Below, in pieces: positions 35,774 through 44,119 of a stretch of 44,768 nucleotides of DNA. Source of the DNA: Faecalibacillus faecis. GTDB lineage: Bacteria > Bacillota_I > Bacilli_A > Erysipelotrichales > Coprobacillaceae. The position numbers and the translations under genes were made by a program. Within the stretch, counting starts at the first letter, position 1; each line of letters opens with the position of its first letter. The stretch is taken from the NCBI RefSeq assembly GCF_003024675.1, contig NZ_PYLP01000018.1, positions 1-44,768 on the forward strand, read 5' to 3'. Below the pieces are notes generated by a model. It worked only from the letters and a program-made list of their open reading frames with translations, ran no database searches and had not been told where the DNA came from.

Positions 35774-36215
35774 ATATATGATCAATAATTTCATCGAGGT
35801 CAATGCCTAGATTAAATCCTAATGAAAAATAATCATCAATAGCGTTTTGATAATCGGTACTTGAATAAGACGAAGATACAGAAACAATTGCTTGATAGAT
35901 TTTTAAAATCAAGTCTTCTATAGAGGATGAATTGGGTATTTCTGTATGATTTTTGATCGTATCGATTCTAAGTTCATAGCCAATCGACATCAACATTTTT
36001 AAGCCTTCCATATAATGACCTAGCAGTTCTTCATGATTGATAGCTTCTTCCTTTTCCCAAAAAAGATAACAACGGGAATCAAGTGATACTTCTCCTAAAT
36101 CATGTAAGAAAGAGAGCGTTTTTTGTTTGAGTCTTTCTACATTTAGAATTTCATTTTTACCTACTTGTAGCTCCTTGTTAACATATACTTGATACATTTT
36201 ACTTAATTCATTCAT
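35772..36215 (-). CDS. Dimeric (MazG-like, all-alpha) dUTP diphosphatase
   Basis: 147 residues, helical. FLHDLGEVSLDSRCYLFW and HYMEGLKMLMSIGYEL correspond to the ELGE...E...FW and EYxDGLHFxLSIG signatures of the dUTPase_2 family (PF08761). These enzymes hydrolyse dUTP to dUMP, limiting uracil in DNA and feeding thymidylate synthase. Two acidic ligand positions are conservatively changed (D for E and E for D). The ATG at 36215 has AAGGAGTG; TATAAT at 36243-36238 is the likely -10. Such dUTPases are often phage-borne, but nothing else phage-like is adjacent. Confidence 0.8.
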   Translation of the reverse strand: MNELSKMYQVYVNKELQVGKNEILNVERLKQKTLSFLHDLGEVSLDSRCYLFWEKEEAINHEELLGHYMEGLKMLMSIGYELRIDTIKNHTEIPNSSSIEDLILKIYQAIVSVSSSYSSTDYQNAIDDYFSLGFNLGIDLDEIIDHI

Positions 36216-36266
36216 AAAATCACTCCTTCATGTCTTTATTATACCACTTTATATGAACTGCATATG

Positions 36267-36288
36267 AAAAAAAGAGCTAGTGCTCTTT
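36267..36288 (-). terminator. Terminator of the unknown lipoprotein gene
   Basis: Minus-strand AAAGAGC-ACTA-GCTCTTT (36271-36288) with a seven-base T run. Confidence 0.87.
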
Positions 36289-36808
36289 AATCAAATTGTT
36301 TTTTAAAATCATTCCATTTATCTTCTGTGTAGCCTTTAATATTTTCTAAACCTTGTTCAACATCATCCACTGCTCCATCATAATCACCATCACCATTTCC
36401 ATAATAGTGCATCATAAGAGTTTTCATGCTTTTTCCTAGTTCTAAAACTTGTTTTTGTTCCTCTGTCAATTTTTTATCGGTATTTTCTTCAATGTATTGT
36501 AGACGTGATGCTGCTTCATAGATTTTTTTGGCTTCTTCTTGATTATCTTGAGTAACTCCACCTTTAATTTTATCGTAACCTTCTTGAATTGTTTTTGTGA
36601 GTTCTTGAATATCATCACCTTTTATATTACTTACATAGGTTGTATCTTTTTTGATATTTTGATCAATATCATTAAAATCATCTTTGACATCATCCCAAGC
36701 AATTTCAATATCTCCTTTAAAGTTATTTGCTGTTTTGTCAACTTGTCGACATCCTGTTAGCGTAAAGGCAAAGATCATCAGAAATAGATATATGATTATT
36801 TTTTTCAT
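36287..36808 (-). CDS. Unknown lipoprotein
   Basis: 173 residues, not recognised. A signal peptide ends in the lipobox TLTGC (C20). The mature part is acidic and predicted helical, with an unusual Asp/Gly-rich YYGNGDGDYDGAVDD stretch near 136-150. It is carried on the cell surface. ATG at 36808 with AGAGG upstream. Monocistronic, transcribed divergently from the HD-rsmF-HD operon. Confidence 0.75.
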   Translation of the reverse strand: MKKIIIYLFLMIFAFTLTGCRQVDKTANNFKGDIEIAWDDVKDDFNDIDQNIKKDTTYVSNIKGDDIQELTKTIQEGYDKIKGGVTQDNQEEAKKIYEAASRLQYIEENTDKKLTEEQKQVLELGKSMKTLMMHYYGNGDGDYDGAVDDVEQGLENIKGYTEDKWNDFKKQFD

Positions 36809-36910
36809 TTAATTAACCTCTTTTCGTTATTAGTATGTACGATTTATAAGGGATTATACTTTTATTTAGAAGAGGTTTTAGGTAAAATAGTAACAAAAGA
36901 GGGATGAATA

Positions 36911-37498
36911 ATGACAAATAAAGAAAGATTTATTGAAATTTATAAAACATATATTAAAAGACCTGGAAGTGAAAAGCTTTTAGAGTATTTATTATCGCCC
37001 CATTCTGATTTTTTTGAAGCGCCTGCCAGTGCAAGATTTCATGGAAATTATGATGGTGGTTTATTGGATCATAGTTTAAATGTTTATGATTGTTTAAAAG
37101 ATTACTTACAAAGAGAGCGTGTAAAAAGTACTTATGGTATGAATTATAGTGAAGAAACAATTGCAATTGTTTCTTTATTACATGATTTATGTAAAATCAA
37201 TTGTTATAAAAAAGGAACACGCAATGTCAAAAAAGATGGTCAATGGATTCAAGTACCGAACTATGAATTTGATGATCAAATGCCTTATGGACATGGTGAA
37301 AAAAGTGTCTATATGATTAGTGGTTATATGCGTCTTACACGTGAAGAAGCTTTTGCGATTCGTTATCATATGGGCTTTGCTTCAGTAGAAGATGCAAGAA
37401 ATGTTGGAAAAGCTTTTGAAATGTTTCCTTTAGCTTTTGCTTTATCTACGGCAGATATGGAAGCAACTTATTTTATTGAGGGGAAAAAAGATGAATAA
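36911..37498 (+). CDS. HD-domain phosphohydrolase
   Basis: 195 residues. Metal-binding residues appear in FHGNYDGGLLDHSLNVY, LLHDLCKI (HD pair), YGHGEKS and a late ALSTADMEA, the classic HD superfamily order. The substrate is unknown; nucleotides or RNA ends (compare YhaM) are possible. The ATG at 36911 has AGAGGG. The stop overlaps rsmF by eight bases, so the three genes form one operon. Confidence 0.88.
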   Translation: MTNKERFIEIYKTYIKRPGSEKLLEYLLSPHSDFFEAPASARFHGNYDGGLLDHSLNVYDCLKDYLQRERVKSTYGMNYSEETIAIVSLLHDLCKINCYKKGTRNVKKDGQWIQVPNYEFDDQMPYGHGEKSVYMISGYMRLTREEAFAIRYHMGFASVEDARNVGKAFEMFPLAFALSTADMEATYFIEGKKDE

Positions 37499-38801
37499 TG
37501 AATTTTTAACAAGAATGCAGAATTTATTAAAGGATGATTATGAGGCTTTTATTGCTTCTTTAAAACAAGAAGAGGTCAAAGGTTTTTATTTAAATCCTTT
37601 AAAACAAGATGTTTTAAAACATTTAGATACGAAATATATCCAAAAACATCCTTATATTAAAGATGGTTATTATTTTGATTATAAAAACTACCCACTAGGT
37701 AAAAGCCCTTATTTTATGTGTGGGCTTTACTATATTCAAGAACCAAGTGCCATGGCTGTTGCTTCTTGTATAGATATTCAAAAAGATGATTATGTTTTAG
37801 ATATGTGTGGGGCTCCTGGTGGGAAGACATGTTATGTGGCAAGCCGTTTATCAAATGAAGGGTTAATGATTGCCAATGATATATCTAAATTAAGAGCAAC
37901 AATTCTATCAAGCAATATTGAACGTTTTGGTTTACAAAATACCATTGTCACAAATGTGGATCCTTTAAAAATGAAATTTAAAAGTTTTTTTGACAAGATC
38001 ATTTTAGATGCTCCTTGTTCAGGGGAAGGAATGTTTCGAAAAGATCAAGAAGCAATTAATACATGGTCGATGCAAAAGGTCAATGAATGTGCCTATATTC
38101 AAAGAAATTTAATCAATAAAGCTTATAAGATGTTGAAAAAAGAGGGAATCCTCATTTATTCAACTTGTACGTATTCTTTAGAAGAAAATGAAAAACAAGT
38201 GGAATACATGATTAATGAATTAGGGATGAAACTTATTCCAATTGAAAAACAAGAAGGCATGTCTGATGGTTTTGTCGATGGTACAATTCGTATGTATCCT
38301 TTTAAAAATAAAGGTGAAGGACAATTTATTGCTTTGCTTCAAAAAACAACTGAAACAGAAAATTCTAAAGAAAAAATCTTAAAACCAAACTTAAATAAAG
38401 AACAAATGATGCTTGTAAAGAAGTTTTATGATGAAAATCTAAACATCCCAGTTCCTTTATATCTTTACCAATCCAATAATCATGTATACGCTATTCAAAA
38501 TCATTTTCCTGATTTATCTTTAAAAGTTTTAAGAAATGGCCTTTATTTAGGTGAATGTAAAAAAGGAAGATTTGAACCAAGCCTTTCCTTAGCTCTCACT
38601 TTAAATAAAGAAGATGTTAAAAGATCTTATAATTATCCTTGTAATAGCCAAGAAATCAAAGATTATCTCTCAGGTCTTACTTTAAAAGGTGATGGTGAAA
38701 AAGGCTATGGTGTCATCTTTGTCGATGGTTATCCGCTCTCTTTCTATAAAGAAAGCAACAATCAAGTAAAAAATCTCTATCCTAAAGGATTAAGACGATG
38801 A
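37491..38801 (+). CDS. rsmF: RsmF/NOL1-NOP2-Sun family rRNA (cytosine-C5) methyltransferase
   Basis: SAM-dependent m5C methyltransferase acting on 16S rRNA, 436 residues. The SAM motif is DMCGAPGGKT (104-113). Catalytic cysteines lie in DAPCSGEG (C176) and STCTYS (C226). A C-terminal RNA-binding/PUA-like part (about 290-436) follows, with YNYPCNSQEIKDYLSG. The start is ATG 37491 preceded by GAGGGG. An upstream in-frame ATG would sit deep in the HD gene. Target position within rRNA is not deducible. Confidence 0.93.
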   Translation: MNNEFLTRMQNLLKDDYEAFIASLKQEEVKGFYLNPLKQDVLKHLDTKYIQKHPYIKDGYYFDYKNYPLGKSPYFMCGLYYIQEPSAMAVASCIDIQKDDYVLDMCGAPGGKTCYVASRLSNEGLMIANDISKLRATILSSNIERFGLQNTIVTNVDPLKMKFKSFFDKIILDAPCSGEGMFRKDQEAINTWSMQKVNECAYIQRNLINKAYKMLKKEGILIYSTCTYSLEENEKQVEYMINELGMKLIPIEKQEGMSDGFVDGTIRMYPFKNKGEGQFIALLQKTTETENSKEKILKPNLNKEQMMLVKKFYDENLNIPVPLYLYQSNNHVYAIQNHFPDLSLKVLRNGLYLGECKKGRFEPSLSLALTLNKEDVKRSYNYPCNSQEIKDYLSGLTLKGDGEKGYGVIFVDGYPLSFYKESNNQVKNLYPKGLRR

Positions 38802-39256
38802 AACGTTATATAGAAATTGAAAAACTGGTCTATCAAGAAATTGAAAAAAACTGTTTTGGAAATAAGAAAAGAAATGGTTATCGTCATCTCTTTGGGGTAA
38901 GTCAACTTTGTCGTTTATACAGTACCCATTTTCAACTTGATCAAGGACTTTGTGCTATCATGGGATTATTACATGATTATTCTGTTTATAAAAATAATAC
39001 TTCCTTTAATCATGCTGTTTTATCAAGTGAACTTGCTGAAAAATTATTAAAAGAAACATTATTATTTGATGAAAAGGAAATAGAAATAATTGTTGAAGCC
39101 ATCAAAAATCATTCAACTAAAAATAAAAGACATGATAGGTATAGCGAACTTTTAAAAATGTGTGATGTGGTAGATTCTTATCTTCATGAACCAGAAATGA
39201 TATTAGATCATGACAGAAAATATTATTTAGAAAAATGGAGAAAACTTGATGAATAA
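38798..39256 (+). CDS. Small HD-domain protein
   Basis: 152 residues. YRHLFGVSQLC, MGLLHDYSVYK and KNHSTKNKRHD...KMCDVVDSYL give the H...HD...H...D ligand order of HD hydrolases. Similar in length and layout to YqeK-like and HDIG domain proteins, but not assignable to one. It overlaps rsmF by four bases (ATGA) and the next, decayed gene by eight. Confidence 0.85.
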   Translation: MKRYIEIEKLVYQEIEKNCFGNKKRNGYRHLFGVSQLCRLYSTHFQLDQGLCAIMGLLHDYSVYKNNTSFNHAVLSSELAEKLLKETLLFDEKEIEIIVEAIKNHSTKNKRHDRYSELLKMCDVVDSYLHEPEMILDHDRKYYLEKWRKLDE

Positions 39257-39800
39257 AAAGGTTTCCATTTGTAGAAATCATTATTATTTTGGTCATTCTT
39301 GCCTCTATTGCGATTTCTTATACTTTAGGTTATATTGAAGATTCAAAAAATTCTAAAGATCATTTAATGGCAAGACATATTTTAAAAGCCGTTCAAGTGA
39401 TGGGAACAAAATATTATCATCTTGGTGATTACTACCAAGATAAAGCTAATGAAAGTGTTTCAAATGTCGTAAGTGCCCAAGTAGAGACGATGAACATGTC
39501 CAAAGAATAAAAGAATTTTATCATAAAGTTGTTTCAGGAAATGAAGATTATATACCTTTTAAAGCCATCTCTACAATTGAAAAAGGAAAGATTTTGGTTA
39601 TTCGTTATAAAAATCTTGAACGTGGCCTTGTTTATGAATGAATCAAGGAAAATCATCAAAAAAGACGATCCTATTGGTAACGAACAGTGGCAATCGATGT
39701 CATCAAAGATATAGAATTATATGATCAACGTATTTATTGGAATGGATATCATCCTGAAGACATGCCTTATCTTAATGATCAATATAAACTTACATTATAA
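39249..39800 (+). pseudogene. Decayed type IV prepilin-like gene
   Basis: The ATG at 39249 is followed by a five-A run. With four A, the frame reads MNKRFPFVEIIIILVILASIA, a prepilin-like N-terminus with Glu at +5. The frame continues as an open stretch (39289-39510) to a stop, but the coding signal moves to another frame around 39486 (DDEHVQRIKEFYHKVV). That frame meets TGA at 39639 and TAA at 39678, then runs to TAA at 39798. The joined product would be about 180 residues. At least four lesions make it a pseudogene, even if the A-run is a sequencing error. Confidence 0.8.
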
Positions 39801-39806
39801 TCTTCT

Positions 39807-39849
39807 AAAAGTTCATAGGTTCATTAGAACCCATGGACTTTTTTCTGTA
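39807..39849 (+). terminator. Strong terminator of the HD-rsmF-HD operon
   Basis: Arms AAAAGTTCATAGGTTC and GAACCCATGGACTTTT around ATTA (39807-39844): 15 of 16 positions pair, with a T run to follow. Confidence 0.9.
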
Positions 39850-39862
39850 AACGAACAAATAA

Positions 39863-39900
39863 TATGCGGAAGTTTATCAATTTATTTTGATATTCTTCCG
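39863..39900. repeat. GC-rich inverted repeat of unknown function
   Basis: TGCGGAAG and CTTCCGCA (39863-39870 and 39893-39900) enclose a second paired part TATCAA/TTGATA. It lacks a T tract on either strand, so it is not an obvious terminator. It lies between two real terminators of convergent operons. Confidence 0.6.
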
Positions 39901-39912
39901 CACATTGTAAGT

Positions 39913-39941
39913 AAAAAGCACTTTATTATAAAAAGTGCTTT
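39913..39941 (-). terminator. Terminator of the thyA-folA-plsC-hydrolase operon
   Basis: Minus-strand AAAGCACTTT-TTATAAT-AAAGTGCTTT followed by TTTAC. Confidence 0.82.
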
Positions 39942-39942
39942 C

Positions 39943-40599
39943 CTAAATAAAATATTGAATAATAAGATCTGCAATCTTATCATTATGTATAATATAACTA
40001 CTATGATCTTCATCATCTAAAATCACAAATTTACTGTTTTCAATATGATGAGAAATACGTTCAATATGATCCAATTTAATTAAATCATCACTTCCCGCTA
40101 AAAGAAGTGTTTTTGCTTTTACTTGATGGAGTTGTTTATTAGAAATATGTGGTTCTTTTAACATTAATTTAATTAATGGATTCTTTGTTTTTTGATACTG
40201 ATTTTTCATATCTTGATAAACTTCATCAATCACCCCATTAGGCTTGACATTGACTCCCGCTAGAATAAGATTTTCAATCAGTTCTGGTTCATCGCTTGAT
40301 GCAAGTAAACCAATAATGGCACCATCACTACTGCCCATCAAAGTAACCTTTTTTAAATCAAGTTGTTTAATAAAGTTTTTAATATCATTTGCCATATCTT
40401 GATAATGATATTCTTTGACTTTTTCACTTTGTCCATGGCCTCTTGAATCAAGGGTATAAACGGTATAGTATTTTTTTAATTTTTCAACCGCTTCATCAAA
40501 AATAAAGTGATTTTCTTCATTTCCGTGTAAAAGAATGAGAGGGTTCCCCTCTCCATGTTTTTCATAATATAAACGAATGTTATTTACATTGATAAACAT
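39943..40599 (-). CDS. Alpha/beta hydrolase
   Basis: 218 residues. The oxyanion loop LLHGNEEN is followed by DSRGHGQS, the nucleophile elbow MGSSDG, the acid in AGSDD and the histidine in DEDHSSY. Substrate unknown; esterase or lipase activity fits. The ATG at 40599 overlaps the acyltransferase stop (TAATG), so the two are coupled; an earlier in-frame ATG lies inside that gene. Last gene of the thyA operon. Confidence 0.9.
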   Translation of the reverse strand: MFINVNNIRLYYEKHGEGNPLILLHGNEENHFIFDEAVEKLKKYYTVYTLDSRGHGQSEKVKEYHYQDMANDIKNFIKQLDLKKVTLMGSSDGAIIGLLASSDEPELIENLILAGVNVKPNGVIDEVYQDMKNQYQKTKNPLIKLMLKEPHISNKQLHQVKAKTLLLAGSDDLIKLDHIERISHHIENSKFVILDDEDHSSYIIHNDKIADLIIQYFI

Positions 40600-41315
40600 T
40601 ATTTTAAAACTCCATCCATACAAGTTTGAATACGACTTTGAACAAGTGCAGCAATTTCATTGGTTTTTAAATCTTTGTATTCTTCATATTCAATAGGTTT
40701 TAAATAATGAATTTGTGCTGTTACTGGTTTGATTGTATTGTTATCAAAGACTTGATAACAATCGATCATTGCGACTGGAACAATTGGACAATGTGTTTTC
40801 AACGCAATTTTAAAGGTTCCACCTTTAAATTCTCCCATTGTATTTCCTTTTTTAGAACGTGTTCCTTCAGAGAAGATGACATAGTTTGTTCCTTCACTGA
40901 TTTCTTTAGAAACTTCTTTCACCATTTTTGCTCCATCACGAATACTTGTACGATCCAATGAATAGTAATCTAAAGTTTTAACAACATCTTTAATTAAGAT
41001 CATTGAAGCTAATTCTTTTTTTAAGACAAATTTTGTAGTATTTTTATCTGTTTTAAAAAGTGCAACAATATCAAATAAACCTTGATGGTTAGGAGCAATA
41101 AGATAACCATTTTCTTTTGGTAGGTTTTCTAAACCATAACATTTTAAATCAACACGTGCTTTTTTAACGATTTCATCAGCAACGTTATGTATAAATTGGT
41201 ATCCTTCATCAATTGTTGGATATTTTTCTTTATTTTGATATTGTTTTAATTTATAGAACCACCAATAAGGTAGTTTAAAGATACATCTTAAGACAACTAA
41301 AATAATTCTTTTCAT
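40599..41315 (-). CDS. plsC: 1-acyl-sn-glycerol-3-phosphate acyltransferase (PlsC-like)
   Basis: Membrane-associated enzyme that adds the second acyl chain to lysophosphatidic acid. 238 residues. HX4D motif is NHQGLFD, followed by the FSEGTRSKKG glycerol-phosphate binding motif and the CPIVPVAM block. The N-terminal 20 residues are hydrophobic and probably anchor it. The ATG at 41315 has AAAGGATG; a longer start at 41348 lies inside folA. It is located 4 bp behind folA. Confidence 0.92.
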   Translation of the reverse strand: MKRIILVVLRCIFKLPYWWFYKLKQYQNKEKYPTIDEGYQFIHNVADEIVKKARVDLKCYGLENLPKENGYLIAPNHQGLFDIVALFKTDKNTTKFVLKKELASMILIKDVVKTLDYYSLDRTSIRDGAKMVKEVSKEISEGTNYVIFSEGTRSKKGNTMGEFKGGTFKIALKTHCPIVPVAMIDCYQVFDNNTIKPVTAQIHYLKPIEYEEYKDLKTNEIAALVQSRIQTCMDGVLK

Positions 41316-41319
41316 ATGA

Positions 41320-41790
41320 TCATCCTTTTTTATAAATTTGTAAAACAAAGGTTTCTAATTGTGTTTCTTTTTCTAAATGAAAATCATATTCTTCAAAACT
41401 CGGAAAATACGTTTCTCCTGTATGTTTTCCTGGTATTCTTGAAATAATGAGTTCATCAACATAAGGCAAAGCTTGTTTATAAATAGAAGCTCCTCCAGAG
41501 ATATAAAGATCTTCATTTTTATCCTTATATTCTTGAATCACTTCAATTAAATCATTTCTAACTTCAACGCGTTCATCATCTAAACCACTTTTAGTAACAA
41601 CAATTGTTTTTCTATTTGGAAGTGGTCTTCCAATAGCAAGATAAGTTGTTTTTCCCATAAGAATTGTTCGATTAAGTGTTGTTTTTTTGAAATGTTGGAG
41701 CTCTTCTTTATTATGCCAAGGCATTCCGTTCTTTGAATCTTTTTTTCCTATTAATAAATCATCATCTGTCGCTACAATTATTGAAATCAT
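41320..41790 (-). CDS. folA: Dihydrofolate reductase
   Basis: NADPH-dependent reduction of dihydrofolate, 156 residues. It shows the IVATDDDLLIGKK opening, NGMPWHNKEE (the usual PW with substrate-binding residues), TILMGKTTY, IGRPLPNRKTIVVT and a GGASIYKQALPYVDEL motif. Its ATG overlaps the thyA stop (TAATG). Works directly with thymidylate synthase by recycling the dihydrofolate it makes. Confidence 0.97.
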   Translation of the reverse strand: MISIIVATDDDLLIGKKDSKNGMPWHNKEELQHFKKTTLNRTILMGKTTYLAIGRPLPNRKTIVVTKSGLDDERVEVRNDLIEVIQEYKDKNEDLYISGGASIYKQALPYVDELIISRIPGKHTGETYFPSFEEYDFHLEKETQLETFVLQIYKKG

Positions 41791-42677
41791 TAGACACTCA
41801 CCTTTCCCACAAGTTTTCCATGAGATTGATAGTTTTCAATCTTAATATCATCAATCGTAAAATCAAAGATTGATTTTACTTCAGGATTTAAAACAAGTTG
41901 ACATTTAGGATAAGGTGTTCTTGAGATTTGTTCCTTAACAACATCAAAATGATCTTTATAAATATGGGCATCTCCAATCGTATGTACAAATTCTTTAGGT
42001 TTGTATCCACACACTTGTGCAAGCATTGAAGTAAATAAAGCATAAGATGCAATATTAAATGGAACACCTAAAAATGTATCCGCACTTCTTTGATAAAGTT
42101 GACAACTTAAGTATTTTTTATCACTACTTACATAGAATTGTAAGAAGGCATGACATGGTGGAAGTGCCATTTCGTCAACTTCTGCAGGATTCCATGCACA
42201 AATAATATGTCTTCTTGAAAATGGATTATTTTTTAATGAATCTACAAGTTTAGCAACTTGATCGACTCCTTCATTGTTGAAATTACGCCATTGTCTACCA
42301 TAAACAGGACCTAATTCTCCATATTTGACGACAAAAGGATCATCAGCAGGTAATTCTTTAATTTTTGCGACGAATTCTTCTAATGTTTCCCCTTGAAAAT
42401 CTTCACTCTTTTTAAAGGTTTCATAAGGCCATTCATTCCAAATCTTTACATTACGATCAACTAGATACTTAATGTTTGTATCCCCTTTAATAAACCATAA
42501 AAGTTCTTCTGCAATGGGTCTTAAAAACATTTTCTTTGTTGTAAGTAAAGGAAAACCATCGGTAAGATCATAACGTGTTTGATACCCAAAAACACTTCTT
42601 GTTCCTGTTCCTGTACGATCATCACGATCTTGTCCGTTTTCTAATATATATTGACACATATCTAAATATTGTTTCAT
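41790..42677 (-). CDS. thyA: Thymidylate synthase (ThyA)
   Basis: Methylates dUMP to dTMP using methylenetetrahydrofolate. 295 residues. [14 protein letters not shown] near the start, YGRQWRNF, the catalytic Cys in [12 protein letters not shown] and [21 protein letters not shown] (quoted in part) are diagnostic. The ATG at 42677 has AGAGGTG; a TATAAT at 42706-42701 is the likely -10. First gene of thyA-folA-plsC-hydrolase. A dUTPase at 36 kb supplies dUMP, though from a separate unit. Confidence 0.98.
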   Translation of the reverse strand: MKQYLDMCQYILENGQDRDDRTGTGTRSVFGYQTRYDLTDGFPLLTTKKMFLRPIAEELLWFIKGDTNIKYLVDRNVKIWNEWPYETFKKSEDFQGETLEEFVAKIKELPADDPFVVKYGELGPVYGRQWRNFNNEGVDQVAKLVDSLKNNPFSRRHIICAWNPAEVDEMALPPCHAFLQFYVSSDKKYLSCQLYQRSADTFLGVPFNIASYALFTSMLAQVCGYKPKEFVHTIGDAHIYKDHFDVVKEQISRTPYPKCQLVLNPEVKSIFDFTIDDIKIENYQSHGKLVGKVSV

Positions 42678-42718
42678 TTTTATCTTTCACCTCTTGTCTC
42701 ATTATATAGAAAAATAAA

Positions 42719-42744
42719 TAAAAAGTCATCAACCATGATGACTT
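42719..42744 (-). terminator. Terminator downstream of the broken MqsA-like gene
   Basis: Minus-strand AAGTCATCA-TGGT-TGATGACTT (42723-42744) followed by a T-rich tail; sits just before the thyA promoter region. Confidence 0.85.
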
Positions 42745-42752
42745 TAAATAAA

Positions 42753-43161
42753 TTATTTAAATTTTGGTTTATAATCAAAAAGAATTGTATTCAAGAGCTT
42801 TCTTATAATATTTGAGTATTTTTTTGAAGGAACCTGTTCTTTTAAATAACATGCAATTGTATTTTTCTCAAATCCCAAAGCAATAGATAATGATTCTTTT
42901 TTTTATATCATACAAAGTTATTAGATTTTTGATTTCATTAATTGAAACAATGTTTTCTTCTTTTCTATATTGTTCATCTACTTCCTTCATTTGTAAGTCC
43001 ATTAATCCTGGTATATCTAATTCTTTACCACAGTTTTTACAATAAGCTACAGTAATATTAAAATGATATTCTTTATTTCTAATGATATATTTTTTTCGTT
43101 CTTTCTTAATTATATAACCAGAGTGTTCTCGACACTCTGGACAAAGAATTTGTTTATTGAT
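42753..43161 (-). pseudogene. Broken MqsA-like (YgiT-type zinc finger plus HTH) antitoxin gene
   Basis: The minus-strand frame from 43161 reads INKQILCPECREHSG, later YCKNCGKELDIPG. This is a zinc finger with two CxxC pairs, followed by a linker and an HTH as in MqsA/DUF4065-associated antitoxins. An eight-A run (42904-42897) shifts the frame to a stop after IYCFGI. Removing one A restores ESLSIALGFEKNTIACYLK, the helix-turn-helix, to a stop at 42753. In addition, the codon at the expected start, seven bases after GGAGG, is ATC instead of ATG. Restored length is about 135 residues. Confidence 0.75.
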
Positions 43162-43198
43162 ATTTATCCCTCCACTTTGTAATATTACTTGAAATTTT

Positions 43199-43588
43199 TT
43201 ATCTTCTAACTCTTCTTAATCTATATACATATGATTGAGGTGGCACATGAATATGAAAATCTGAAATCTTTAACTCATTTTCATATTTTTCTACTTTACC
43301 AAGCATATATGCGATAGCCTTATCTTTTCCTTTAAAATAATCATCATATGCCATTTTATTAATACCACCGCTATGACATATTTTCTTCCAAATTATTTCA
43401 GGTCGATCTTCTAACATGCCTACAAGTTTTACTTCACCTATTACTTTCATGATTGGAGATGTCGTATAAATAACTATAGCCTCAACATTTTGTCTTCTAA
43501 ATCTATTTTTTCTATATTCAACTGTTTTTGCTCCGTTTAATATTTGTGTTGCATATTTAAGTTTAATAGACATTAAAACTTTACACAT
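43199..43588 (-). CDS. ASCH/PUA-like domain protein
   Basis: 129 residues. VLMSIKLKYATQILNGAKTVEYRKNRF (motif I..G.KTVEYRK) and the following IYTTSPIMKVIGEVKL are the ASCH core, a beta barrel of the PUA superfamily that usually binds RNA or nucleosides. A PPQSYVYR end is typical of this subgroup. The ATG at 43588 has AAAGGA six bases upstream. It lies directly upstream of the broken MqsA-like gene, with 37 bp between, suggesting a former toxin-antitoxin-like pair. The role is inference. Confidence 0.75.
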   Translation of the reverse strand: MCKVLMSIKLKYATQILNGAKTVEYRKNRFRRQNVEAIVIYTTSPIMKVIGEVKLVGMLEDRPEIIWKKICHSGGINKMAYDDYFKGKDKAIAYMLGKVEKYENELKISDFHIHVPPQSYVYRLRRVRR

Positions 43589-43810
43589 ATACATTCCTTT
43601 CTTTTATTTTATCTAAAATTTATTAACTTATATGAAAATTATAACTTATTCAAATAAACAAATCATTAGCTGAATTATCCCATGACATTCTATGAAAATG
43701 AATAAAAAAATTAAAATTAAGAAGAAAAATAAAAAATTTTGACGTATATACTTATGAAGGGTGTTATACTATTGATAATAACTTTATAATAAGAAAAGGA
43801 GATGATAGAG
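43589..43810. other. AT-rich divergent intergenic region
   Basis: No reading frame of note. The minus strand has TATAAT near 43644, possibly for the ASCH gene. The plus strand has TTGACG (43739-43744) and TATACT (43765-43770, 20 bp spacing), or a second TATAAT (43785-43790) near the module start. Confidence 0.4.
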
Positions 43811-44119
43811 ATGTTGATGGAAATCTATTTAAGTGAAGAAAAAGCAAAGAAGAATAATATTGATATAAATGCTTGTTATCAAAAAATAAATCATTATTTT
43901 CTTGATCGTGGTGTAAAGATAAAAGCACCTGGTGTGTATCAAGGAATTAAAAGTGATTTTGGTACTTTTGTAACTGCACAAATGCAGTTACCTGATACAA
44001 ATTGGTTTTTAAAAATTGTTGATCAATGGTATATAAGCTATTTTGGTGATAATCCAGATAGTCCTGAATTTAGAGAAGATGCTTTAAAAAGCTATTATGA
44101 AGTAGAAGCAATGGTATGA
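43811..44119 (+). CDS. Unknown 102-residue protein coupled to VapD-like gene
   Basis: Not recognised. The protein is acidic and helical at both ends, with an aromatic core (FGTFVTAQMQLPDTNWFLKI around 52-71, then DQWYISYFGD). There is no signal or membrane segment. The ATG at 43811 lies nine bases after AAGGAG; the ATG at 43802 abuts that site. Its stop overlaps the VapD-like start by four bases (ATGA), so the products are made in linked amounts. By analogy with toxin-antitoxin layout it may be the antitoxin; this is inference only. Confidence 0.75.
   Translation: MLMEIYLSEEKAKKNNIDINACYQKINHYFLDRGVKIKAPGVYQGIKSDFGTFVTAQMQLPDTNWFLKIVDQWYISYFGDNPDSPEFREDALKSYYEVEAMV

Noticed and set aside
35772-36215. 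Prophage remnant based on dUTPase
   Set aside because: No structural, replication or lysis gene lies nearby; dimeric dUTPases also occur in chromosomes.
39721-40020. Plus-strand 99-codon frame
   Set aside because: Crosses the prepilin pseudogene end, two terminators and the hydrolase gene; not coding.
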